Made by a program: the position numbers and the translations under genes. This document shows, in pieces, positions 1 to 6,039 of a stretch of 18,826 nt of DNA; the first letter of the stretch is position 1; every line of letters begins with the position of its first letter. The DNA comes from Caldisericota bacterium (GTDB lineage: Bacteria; Caldisericota; Caldisericia; Cryosericales; Cryosericaceae). Location: the NCBI GenBank assembly GCA_026390215.1, contig JAPLGJ010000023.1:1-18826 (forward strand), in the 5' to 3' direction. Below the pieces are notes generated by a model. It did no database searches. It worked only from the letters and a program-made list of their open reading frames with translations, and was not told the origin of the DNA.

Positions 1-140
1 CCATCCGCGACGTACTCTGCAAACTGCTCCACGATCGGCGTCTGAGGCGTAATCGGGTAGGCGACGACGACGTCAGGGTTGATCTGGCGCATCGCTTCAG
101 CAGCTGCCTGTGCTCCCGTAATCGCTTTCTTCACTCCCAT
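1..140 (-). CDS. porA: 2-oxoacid:ferredoxin oxidoreductase, alpha subunit (N-terminal part, runs off the window)
   Basis: Only the first 46 codons are present; the gene continues beyond position 1. The visible N-terminus carries the motif YPITPQTP, typical of the pyrimidine-binding (domain I) part of pyruvate and other 2-oxoacid:ferredoxin oxidoreductase alpha subunits. The ATG at 140 is preceded by a strong GGGAGGAG ribosome binding site, and the gene starts 12 bases after the delta-subunit stop. The gene order gamma-delta-alpha is that of four-subunit enzymes, so a beta gene is expected next, outside the window. The enzyme would oxidise a 2-oxoacid with CoA to acyl-CoA, CO2 and reduced ferredoxin in the cytoplasm. 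Whether the substrate is pyruvate, 2-oxobutyrate or a branched-chain oxoacid cannot be told from this fragment. Confidence 0.88.
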   Translation of the reverse strand, partial: MGVKKAITGAQAAAEAMRQINPDVVVAYPITPQTPIVEQFAEYVAD

Positions 141-152
141 GTTATCTCCTCC

Positions 153-503
153 CTACAGCTTGCAGGCGGCTTGCTCCGCCTCTTCTTCGCGAATCATGCC
201 GATGCACTTGGTCGGACACTCATGGGCGCAGATACCACATCCCTTGCAGTAATCAAGGTTGCTCTCCAGGCGCACCACTCCCTTGAAGACCCGCCCACCT
301 TTGCCAGGCACACCCTCATCCGTCTGTCTGACGGGAATAGCCATATCGGGACAGTAGCCCACACAAATCATGCAATGAGTACACTCGGAAGCGTTCCAGA
401 CAGGGCGCAGAACACGCCAGCCACCGGTCTTGTAGCCAAGTGATGTAGCGGCCGGCAGTGCCAGGCCAAGTTCAAGTTCCTGCCATGCCTTTCTCTCGCT
501 CAT
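153..503 (-). CDS. porD: 2-oxoacid:ferredoxin oxidoreductase, delta subunit (2x[4Fe-4S] ferredoxin)
   Basis: This 116-residue protein is the ferredoxin-like delta subunit that carries electrons from the thiamine-diphosphate centre to external ferredoxin. Two CxxCxxCxxxC clusters are visible: C41, C44, C47, C51 and C86, C89, C92, C96. The second cluster is followed by one further cysteine at C100. The N-terminal stretch with GYKTGGWR and RPVWN is the usual lead-in of PorD proteins. The ATG at 503 overlaps the TGA of the gamma gene by four bases (ATGA), implying translational coupling, and a GGAGGTG site sits just upstream. The gene ends with TAG and the alpha gene follows 12 bases later. Length and layout are normal for the family. 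Confidence 0.93.
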   Translation of the reverse strand: MSERKAWQELELGLALPAATSLGYKTGGWRVLRPVWNASECTHCMICVGYCPDMAIPVRQTDEGVPGKGGRVFKGVVRLESNLDYCKGCGICAHECPTKCIGMIREEEAEQAACKL

Positions 504-1066
504 TTGAACACCTCCTCATAGCCCCTTCGGAGCATGCTGATATTCTTCTGTACCTTCTCTTCGCCTATCTTTGGCAGGAAGTGCTCGCGCAAGACATTCT
601 CCAGCGACTCCATCTTGACGATGCCAGTCAACTTCACGAGAGCCCCGAGCATCGGCACATTCGGTGTATCCATACCCAGTAATTCCAGTGAGATGCCAGT
701 AGCGTCGACACCGTACAAGGTGCCGTTGAACTGCGCCAACTTCTTGATCTCCGCAGAACAGACTTTGGTGTTGACGATGAGGATACCGGCGTCAGGCAAC
801 CCCGATGCCACCGCGATGGAGCGCATGATGCCAAAATCGAGCACCATGACCACGTCGGGCGTAACAATCGGCTCATGGCTCCTCAACACCTTTTCGGCGA
901 TCTTCGTGTACGAGACCGTCGGAGCCCCACGACGCTCAGATCCATATTCGGGGAAAGACTGTATGTACTTGCCCTCACTGAACGCTGCCTCGGCCAGCAA
1001 CTGTGACCCCGACTTGGCTCCCTGGCCCGCTCTGCCATGCATTCTGACTTCGTAGACTTCCTTCAT
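500..1066 (-). CDS. porG: 2-oxoacid:ferredoxin oxidoreductase, gamma subunit
   Basis: This 188-residue protein is the gamma subunit (CoA-binding domain) of a four-subunit 2-oxoacid:ferredoxin oxidoreductase. The family signature is clear: GRAGQGAKSGSQLLAEAA near residue 11, then QSFPEYGSERRGAP around residues 36-49. The open frame extends 15 codons further upstream, but the ATG at 1066 is preferred because GAGGAGG lies a few bases before it and the protein then begins with the canonical MKEVYEVRMHGRAGQG. It is the first gene of its operon, with a good promoter about 170 bases upstream (1237-1265), and overlaps the delta gene by four bases. The substrate is not determined by this subunit. Confidence 0.93.
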   Translation of the reverse strand: MKEVYEVRMHGRAGQGAKSGSQLLAEAAFSEGKYIQSFPEYGSERRGAPTVSYTKIAEKVLRSHEPIVTPDVVMVLDFGIMRSIAVASGLPDAGILIVNTKVCSAEIKKLAQFNGTLYGVDATGISLELLGMDTPNVPMLGALVKLTGIVKMESLENVLREHFLPKIGEEKVQKNISMLRRGYEEVFK

Positions 1067-1236
1067 GTTTCCTCCTCTTTCCAGACCTCGACTGCAGATT
1101 CGTGGTTCCATGGCATACGTTCAGCCAGAATGCCCTGTGAGACGTACAGAGCCTTTCCTGAAGGCGACCATGCAGGAACGACCCGACCAGAAGCGCATTG
1201 TGTCAAACGATGACCTCCAGCCCTTCCCAGGTCAAC

Positions 1237-1265
1237 AGTATAGAATGCGTTGGGGCAAAAAGCAA
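1237..1265 (-). promoter_or_regulatory. Putative sigma70-type promoter of the por operon
   Basis: On the minus strand a TTGCTT -35 box (1260-1265) is separated by 17 bases from a TATACT -10 box (1237-1242). This gives a start near 1230 and a leader of about 160 bases before porG. The rest of the 287-base interval between the lipoprotein gene and porG shows no ORF or recognisable riboswitch to my eye; only short self-complementary stretches are present. Confidence 0.5.
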
Positions 1266-1353
1266 AAGGAACATGGAAAAACCGTCACAGTCCAGAACAG
1301 TACTGCCAGCCTCTTCGGGAGGTGTCCTGCTCTCGTCTTCTCCCTGCGCGTGC

Positions 1354-2178
1354 TTACTTCCCGATCGCCGACCCAAGGAGTGTCAGCTGATCTTCGAGCC
1401 AAGGCACGAATGCACCTTTGGCCGTTGTGCCGAGGGCGTCCAGACTGCAGACAACGATGCCGTTTGATTGCCGGCTGACTCCGGTACTACCTCCCGGAGT
1501 GACATTCACGACGACGACCTGGGTCTTCTCTCCGGACCCCCACTCGGCAACTCTCAAGACCGCGTCTGCTCCCAAGAGGTCAAGACCCGTCAGGCCCGAT
1601 TGAACCACAACCCGCAGCCCGAAGTCCCCGGCTGCGCTTGACCACGTTGTGTCCCCCGCGAGGAATGCCCTGGTACCAGCATTCCAGACCAGTCGTTTCA
1701 GTCGACCATCCGCTTGGCTGCACTGGTCCATGAACACTGCATATCGCGAGTCGAACTGCTCCTTCAACTCTGGATACAGGGCATCCAGCGTATCGCGTAT
1801 CAGGCGAGCCATGTCTGCGGAATCCCGAAAAGACAACCACGAGCCTCCCGACGTGCCATTGTCCAAGGCGGCAGAGAGGCTGACCAAGCGCACGCTTCCC
1901 TGGGCCATCTCACTGGACCATCTATCGATAGAGGTTCCCGTCTGAAAAACGACAGCACTCGCGGAGGCAAGTTCCTGCGCATTCTGGAGAGGTGCTCCGT
2001 CGTCTCCGGCAAGAACCTGAACCTGCAGCGCGCTGCCAGCGATAGCCTGAGCGATCAGGGCTACCGGCTTGATCGTTCCCGCAACGATCGTGGGTCGTAC
2101 GACGCTGCGCGGACCACAACCGGACACTGTCATCGTCACTGCCATGGTCAAGGCAAGAATCATCCGAAGCTTCTTCAC
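1354..2178 (-). CDS. ZnuA/TroA-fold lipoprotein lacking metal-ligand histidines
   Basis: This 274-residue protein starts with a lipoprotein signal: a K/R-rich start, a hydrophobic run and a VSGC lipobox with Cys21. The GTG at 2178 is chosen because AAGGAGG lies five bases upstream; the GTG at 2193 has no such site. The rest follows the layout of zinc/manganese ABC-transporter binding proteins of the ZnuA/TroA (SBP_bac_9) group: TIKPVALIAQAIAG near the mature start, then VQVLAGDDGAP, ASASAVVF, DSADMARLIRDTL, GDFGLRV and VVCSLDALG. In that family the metal is held mainly by histidines in the PHxxEP, HxWL and HxAFxYF regions; here those read GAPLQN, SGGSWL and NAGTRAF, and no histidine occurs anywhere. 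It is therefore unlikely to bind zinc the usual way. No permease or ATPase gene is adjacent; it lies 48 bases after the OadG-like gene, apparently in the decarboxylase operon. Family assignment is by eye; function unknown. Confidence 0.72.
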   Translation of the reverse strand: MKKLRMILALTMAVTMTVSGCGPRSVVRPTIVAGTIKPVALIAQAIAGSALQVQVLAGDDGAPLQNAQELASASAVVFQTGTSIDRWSSEMAQGSVRLVSLSAALDNGTSGGSWLSFRDSADMARLIRDTLDALYPELKEQFDSRYAVFMDQCSQADGRLKRLVWNAGTRAFLAGDTTWSSAAGDFGLRVVVQSGLTGLDLLGADAVLRVAEWGSGEKTQVVVVNVTPGGSTGVSRQSNGIVVCSLDALGTTAKGAFVPWLEDQLTLLGSAIGK

Positions 2179-2226
2179 TCCAGCCTCCTTCACGAGTCCA
2201 TTACGGGCGGAAACTCGTGCTACCGG

Positions 2227-2361
2227 TTACGCCGAATCGTCCCTTCGAGGGAAGATCCTCAACAGAAGCTTGATGAGACCGTAGAAGATCCCCAGCACGA
2301 CAAAGATGAGGACATAGCTCAGTCCGCTGATGCGGAGACCTTCGGCAACAACAGGATCCAC
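2227..2361 (-). CDS. Tiny OadG-like membrane subunit of the Na+-pumping decarboxylase (44 aa)
   Basis: A 44-residue frame starts at GTG 2361 and ends with TAA. It lies directly after the beta-subunit gene, and its TAGGAG ribosome binding site includes the beta gene's TAG stop, eight bases before the GTG. The product has a short N-terminus (MDPVVAEGLRISGLSY), one hydrophobic helix at about residues 15-34 (VLIFVVLGIFYGLIKLLL) and a basic/acidic tail RIFPRRDDSA. This topology (outside N-terminus, single helix, positively charged inside) is that of OadG/MmdD, which anchors the carboxyltransferase to the membrane subunit of sodium-pump decarboxylases. The usual Ala/Pro-rich soluble tail is missing, so it is about half the normal length. 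Position beside mmdB, the start signal and the hydrophobic profile support it as real; the subunit role is inferred. Confidence 0.68.
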   Translation of the reverse strand: MDPVVAEGLRISGLSYVLIFVVLGIFYGLIKLLLRIFPRRDDSA

Positions 2362-2370
2362 GGCCAACTC

Positions 2371-3495
2371 CTACCGCACCAGGGCCAGGATCAGGCCACC
2401 TGCGATGATGGAGGCGATCTGCCCTGCAACATTGGCACCAACAGCATGCATGATGATGAAGTTGCTGCCATCCTCCTGCTGAGCCATCTTCTGGATGACG
2501 CGGGCAGACATCGGGAACGCAGATATGCCGCAAGCGCCGATCATCGGGTTGATCTTTCGCTTCCGGAACAGGTTGATCAACTTCGCGAAGAGGACTCCAC
2601 CCGCGGTGTCGAACACAAAGGCAATGAGACCCATCGCGATGATGAGAAGCGTCGTCGGATTCAGGAATTGCCTCCCTCCCATAGAGGACCCTATCGTGAT
2701 GCCAAGCAGAATCGTCACCAGACTGGTAAGCTCGTTCTGAGCAGCCTTGGAGAGACGCTCCGTTACCCCGGACTCGCGCAGCAGGTTGCCAAACATGAGG
2801 CTGCCGATCAGCGCCACGGACATGGGCGCTATGATGCCGGCGATGAGCGTGACAGCAATGGGAAAGATGACTTTCACCGTCTTTGAGACCTCGCGTTCAG
2901 GGTTCTCCATGCGAATCATGCGCTCTTCGCGGGTCGTGAGCGCCCGAATGACAGGCGGTTGAATGATTGGGACAAGCGACATGTACGAATAGGCGGCCAC
3001 GGTGATCGGGGCCAGCAAGGCCGGGGCAAACCGCGTAGCGACATAGATCGACGTCGGTCCATCGGCTGCCCCGATGATTCCGATTGCAGCAGCCTCTCTG
3101 AGACCTGGAATACCCATGATGCCGGGGATCCGTCCGACCAGCAGAGCCAGCATCATGGTAAAGAAGATTCCGAATTGCGCCGCCGCCCCAAAGAACAACA
3201 TCTCGGGGTCCTGCAGGAGTGGACCGAAATCGATCATGGCTCCCACGCCGATGAAGATGAGGATAGGGAAGAGCTCATTCGTGATACCACCCTTGAACAA
3301 GACGTCCAGGAAGCCCCCACCGACCGCCGACGAAAACGGGATGTTGGCCAGCAAGCAACCAAAGCCCATGGGCAGAAGGAGATTCGGCTCGTACTCCTTC
3401 TTCACTGCGAGCCAAATGAGCGCCAGACCGACGCCGAACATTGCCCATACCCGCCAGTCTGACATACCGATAATGCCACGCAGCAACTCTGACAT
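2371..3495 (-). CDS. mmdB: Na+-translocating decarboxylase, beta subunit (membrane ion pump)
   Basis: This 374-residue integral membrane protein is the OadB/MmdB/GcdB-type subunit that decarboxylates carboxybiotin and exports Na+. Family hallmarks are visible: GAMIDFGPLLQDP at about 85-97, the pump motif IGAADGPTSIY with Asp145 (equivalent to the essential Asp of OadB), AYSYMSLVPIIQPPVI at 168-183, the GSSMGG segment and ACGISAFPMSARV near residue 310. Multiple hydrophobic segments span the whole chain. The ATG at 3495 has GAGGT upstream. The gene ends in TAG inside the ribosome binding site of the 44-residue OadG-like gene. Because the accompanying carboxyltransferase is MmdA-like, the substrate is probably methylmalonyl-CoA, but beta subunits alone do not distinguish substrates. 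Confidence 0.95.
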   Translation of the reverse strand: MSELLRGIIGMSDWRVWAMFGVGLALIWLAVKKEYEPNLLLPMGFGCLLANIPFSSAVGGGFLDVLFKGGITNELFPILIFIGVGAMIDFGPLLQDPEMLFFGAAAQFGIFFTMMLALLVGRIPGIMGIPGLREAAAIGIIGAADGPTSIYVATRFAPALLAPITVAAYSYMSLVPIIQPPVIRALTTREERMIRMENPEREVSKTVKVIFPIAVTLIAGIIAPMSVALIGSLMFGNLLRESGVTERLSKAAQNELTSLVTILLGITIGSSMGGRQFLNPTTLLIIAMGLIAFVFDTAGGVLFAKLINLFRKRKINPMIGACGISAFPMSARVIQKMAQQEDGSNFIIMHAVGANVAGQIASIIAGGLILALVR

Positions 3496-3535
3496 GCGCT
3501 ACCTCGCTCTTCCTCGAAGTGTGCTTCCTGTAGTC

Positions 3536-3563
3536 ATTGTACAAGACTGGACAACTTCTCCAA
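3536..3563 (-). promoter_or_regulatory. Weak candidate internal promoter upstream of mmdB
   Basis: On the minus strand, TTGGAG (3558-3563) and TACAAT (3536-3541) are 16 bases apart and would start transcription about 35 bases before the mmdB ATG. The match is partial and no other data support it; it matters because a hairpin lies just upstream and could otherwise cut off the distal genes. Confidence 0.3.
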
Positions 3564-3571
3564 CAATGCAA

Positions 3572-3607
3572 GACACTCCTCGTGTACTGATGCCCCCGAG
3601 GAGTGTC
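3572..3607 (-). terminator. Perfect 11-bp inverted repeat between mmdC and mmdB (attenuator, partial terminator or processing site)
   Basis: GACACTCCTCG at 3572-3582 is exactly mirrored by CGAGGAGTGTC at 3597-3607 around a 14-base loop. In the minus-strand transcript the stem follows the biotin-carrier stop by about 24 bases and is trailed by only a weak U-containing stretch (TTGCATTG). It could lower expression of the distal membrane genes or protect the upstream message; full termination is doubtful because the downstream genes belong to the same enzyme. Confidence 0.55.
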
Positions 3608-3630
3608 CCACCTGGCAACGCTACTGCCTC

Positions 3631-4050
3631 TCAGGCAAGCTTGAGCAGGAGATCCCCAGTCTTGACGGTCTGGTTGGCCTCGACGGCCACATCCTCGATG
3701 GTGCAGTCGCGCGGAGCGAGAATCTCGTTCTCCATCTTCATGGCCTCAATGACCAGGAGGGTATCACCCTTCTTCCAGGAGCTTCCAGGCGTCGCCATGA
3801 CCTTCAGGACCTTGCCAGGCAGGGGTGACTTCATGGTCGTAGCGCCACCTGCCGGCACAGCAGGCCTTGGGGCCACTGGACTCGGTGCAGGTGTTTGAGC
3901 AGCTTCTGCTCTTGGTGCAGGAACAGACGCAGGAGCCGGAGCGGCGGCCACCGGGGCTGACACTGGCGAATGTCCCGATTTCTGTGCACCTACCTCTTCC
4001 ACGTCGACATCAAATGTCTTGCCGTTAACGGTAATCCTGTACTTTTTCAT
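3631..4050 (-). CDS. mmdC: Biotin carrier subunit of the decarboxylase
   Basis: This 139-residue protein carries the mobile biotin that moves CO2 from the carboxyltransferase to the membrane subunit. It has a short N-terminal segment (about 1-25), a flexible Ala/Pro-rich linker (about 28-70) and a C-terminal biotinyl/lipoyl domain (about 73-139). The biotinylation motif EAMKMEN is present, with Lys105 as the acceptor. The start ATG at 4050 has GGGAGG ten bases upstream, and the gene begins 14 bases after the 90-residue gene. The linker composition is typical of MmdC/GcdC proteins. No biotin carboxylase gene is nearby, which fits a decarboxylase rather than an acyl-CoA carboxylase. Confidence 0.94.
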   Translation of the reverse strand: MKKYRITVNGKTFDVDVEEVGAQKSGHSPVSAPVAAAPAPASVPAPRAEAAQTPAPSPVAPRPAVPAGGATTMKSPLPGKVLKVMATPGSSWKKGDTLLVIEAMKMENEILAPRDCTIEDVAVEANQTVKTGDLLLKLA

Positions 4051-4064
4051 TATCTATCCTCCCG

Positions 4065-4337
4065 TCAGCGCCAGCGCGGCCTGACTGATTGTTCATGCGG
4101 TGGTCGTCTCCATGCCGCGTCAACAGGGGACAACGGCGGTTCTGACTGCTGGAACGACGCTCCGGCAGCGGCCATCGCGGCCATGACTGCCGCTGCAGAG
4201 GCGTCGTCAAGAGTGGATAAATCGGCCAGGAAGGCAGTGCTTTCGTTTTCTTCGGCCGCAGCCAACGCTGCCCCTGCAACGACAGCCAGCTCCTCATCGG
4301 TCACGTCCTGCCCATGCACGTCCATGCGAATCATCAT
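4065..4337 (-). CDS. Small Ala-rich protein, possible accessory (delta/epsilon-like) subunit of the decarboxylase (90 aa)
   Basis: A 90-residue frame lies between the carboxyltransferase and biotin-carrier genes. AGGAAGG just after the mmdA TAG stop precedes two tandem ATGs (4337 and 4334). The frame stays open far upstream inside mmdA, so the start is set by the ribosome binding site. The product has a helix-like segment DVTDEELAVVAGAALAAAEE at about 11-30, a second Ala/Met-rich helix near 46-62, then a Pro-rich tail with two Trp and several Arg. Short EELAAxxAA helices with a Trp/Arg tail occur in the soluble part of OadG/MmdD and in epsilon subunits of acyl-CoA carboxylases. With the membrane helix in a separate 44-residue gene, this may be the detached soluble half of the delta subunit. 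That is inference from composition and position. Confidence 0.62.
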   Translation of the reverse strand: MMIRMDVHGQDVTDEELAVVAGAALAAAEENESTAFLADLSTLDDASAAAVMAAMAAAGASFQQSEPPLSPVDAAWRRPPHEQSVRPRWR

Positions 4338-4345
4338 GGCCCTTC

Positions 4346-5893
4346 CTACAGCGGGATGTTCCCGTGCTTGCGCGTCGGTCGTTCCTCGCGCTTGTTCGCC
4401 GCAGCTCTGAACGATCGGATGACGCGGCTTCTCAGTTGGGACGGTTCCAGAATGTCGTCGACGAGACCGCGCTCTCCCGCCACATAGGGGTTGTAGAGCT
4501 TGTCCTTGTAGTCGGCAATAAGCTCTTGACGAGTAGCGTCCGCATCTGCCGCCTCGCGGATCTCCTTCGAGAAGATGATCTGGGCAGCACCATCTGCGCC
4601 CATAACGGCGATCTCGGCAGAGGGAAGGGCAAACACGAAATCTGCGCCGAGGTCCCGGCATGACATCGCAATGTACGCTCCACCATATGCCTTACGCAGG
4701 ATCACCGTCACCTTGGGCACGGTGCACTCCGAGAAGGCGTAGAGTAGCTTGGCTCCGTGCCGGATGATACCCCCGTACTCCTGATCGACGCCCGGAAGGT
4801 ATCCGCCGACATCCACCAGGGTAAGCAGGGGAATGTTGAATGCATCGCAGAACCGGACGAAACGGGCTGCCTTATCCGAACTATCGATGTTCAAGACTCC
4901 TGCCATCGACCTGGACTGATTGGCGACCACTCCCACGACTTGCCCGCCCATGTGCGCGAAGCCTACACAGATCGACTTTGCGAAACCCTCAGCTATCTCG
5001 AAGAACTTGCCCTGGTCTGCCAGACTCCCTATGACCTTGCGCACGTCGTACGGCTTGTTCGCTTCCACTGGGATGATGTCACCGATTTCGGCAGTGCTTC
5101 GGTCGACGGGGTCGTCGCTCTGTGCCACGGGAGCGTCTTCGCTGTTGTTCGCGGGCAGATAGGACAGGAGCTCGCGGATCTGCTGAATGGCTTCCTGATC
5201 ATTGGCTGCCGCCAGGTGAACGTTGCCACTCTTCTCCGCGTGCACGGTCAAACCCCCAAGCTCCTCGTCTGTGACTTCTTCGCCCGTGACGCTCTGGATG
5301 ACCTTGGGACCGGTGATGAACATGCGAGCCTGGTCAGTCATGACAACAAAATCCATGATACCCGGTGAGTACACTGCGCCACCGGCACAGGGGCCCGCGA
5401 TCATGGAAATCTGGGGAATGACTCCCGAGCTGATCGTGTTTCGGTAGAAGATGCTGGCGTAGCCCTTCAGTGAGTCAATTCCCTCCTGGATCCGAGCTCC
5501 ACCGGAGTCACTGATGCTGACAATGGGAGCTCCAAATTTCAGAGCAAGGTCCTGAACATGAGCAATCTTGGCCGCGTGCATCTCGCCGAGGGAGCCCCCA
5601 GCGACGGTGAAATCCTGAGAGTAGACGAAGACGAGGCGACCATCGACGTATCCATGACCAGTGACCACACCATCGCCGGGCAACTCCTGCTTGTCCAGTC
5701 CGAACCCGGTATTCCGGTGGCTCACGAACACGTTCTCTTCCTGGAATGAGCCTGCGTCCAGCAGGAGCTCGATGCGCTCGCGTGCAGTCAGCTTGCCGGC
5801 TTCGTGCTGTTTCTTGACACGAATGGGGCCTCCACCTGCGATGATCTGCTCTCTTTTCGACCGCAAGGTCGAGAACCGTTCATCATTGCTCAT
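4346..5893 (-). CDS. mmdA: Methylmalonyl-CoA decarboxylase, carboxyltransferase (alpha) subunit
   Basis: This 515-residue protein belongs to the biotin-dependent carboxyltransferase family and transfers CO2 from methylmalonyl-CoA to enzyme-bound biotin. The N-terminal domain has KLTARERIELLLDAGSF, the acyl-CoA site SDSGGARIQEGIDSLKGY (about 128-145) and the oxyanion/glycine segment AGPCAGGAVYSP. The C-terminal domain has QEYGGIIRHGAKLLYAF and RKAYGGAYIAMSC, then SAEIAVMGADGAAQIIF. The length matches MmdA (about 510). The segment usually reading VDVPGFLPG is VDVGGYLPG here. The ATG at 5893 has GAGGAGG upstream and a promoter at 5947-5974. Presence of mmdB and a free biotin carrier, and absence of a biotin carboxylase, favour decarboxylase over propionyl-CoA carboxylase. 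A carboxylase role shared with a remote accC cannot be excluded. Confidence 0.92.
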   Translation of the reverse strand: MSNDERFSTLRSKREQIIAGGGPIRVKKQHEAGKLTARERIELLLDAGSFQEENVFVSHRNTGFGLDKQELPGDGVVTGHGYVDGRLVFVYSQDFTVAGGSLGEMHAAKIAHVQDLALKFGAPIVSISDSGGARIQEGIDSLKGYASIFYRNTISSGVIPQISMIAGPCAGGAVYSPGIMDFVVMTDQARMFITGPKVIQSVTGEEVTDEELGGLTVHAEKSGNVHLAAANDQEAIQQIRELLSYLPANNSEDAPVAQSDDPVDRSTAEIGDIIPVEANKPYDVRKVIGSLADQGKFFEIAEGFAKSICVGFAHMGGQVVGVVANQSRSMAGVLNIDSSDKAARFVRFCDAFNIPLLTLVDVGGYLPGVDQEYGGIIRHGAKLLYAFSECTVPKVTVILRKAYGGAYIAMSCRDLGADFVFALPSAEIAVMGADGAAQIIFSKEIREAADADATRQELIADYKDKLYNPYVAGERGLVDDILEPSQLRSRVIRSFRAAANKREERPTRKHGNIPL

Positions 5894-5946
5894 ACTACCT
5901 CCTCAAGATTTCCGCTGGCAAATGAACGTGGCAAATACTCTTTGTA

Positions 5947-5974
5947 AGTATACGGTGTTCACGAAAGCACTCAA
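5947..5974 (-). promoter_or_regulatory. Putative sigma70-type promoter of the decarboxylase operon
   Basis: Minus-strand TTGAGT (5969-5974) and TATACT (5947-5952) are 16 bases apart, giving a start near 5940 and a leader of about 47 bases before mmdA. It lies between a hairpin that closes the preTA unit and the mmdA ribosome binding site. Confidence 0.55.
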
Positions 5975-5992
5975 CCAGCCGCACATGGGAGT

Positions 5993-6020
5993 GTCCCCCG
6001 TGGCGCTTGCCGCAGGGGAC
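5993..6020 (-). terminator. Hairpin after preA, candidate terminator
   Basis: GTCCCC (5993-5998) pairs with GGGGAC (6015-6020), and an inner stem around GCTT adds further mostly paired bases. The structure lies about 20 bases after the preA stop on the minus strand. There is no clear U-run behind it, so it may act with help of Rho or not at all. Confidence 0.5.
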
Positions 6021-6039
6021 GGAGAGGCTCGAATCAGTC

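Noticed and set aside
1714..2886. Long plus-strand frame of 390 codons opposite the lipoprotein and mmdB genes
   Set aside because: It is antisense to well-supported genes, spans the gap between them, is rich in Arg/Asp/His low-similarity sequence, and has no family motif or ribosome binding site.
4346..5893. Propionyl-CoA or acetyl-CoA carboxylase instead of a decarboxylase
   Set aside because: No biotin carboxylase gene is present, the biotin carrier is a separate small protein, and a Na+-pump beta subunit is encoded in the same cluster. It remains possible only if a distant biotin carboxylase shares these subunits.
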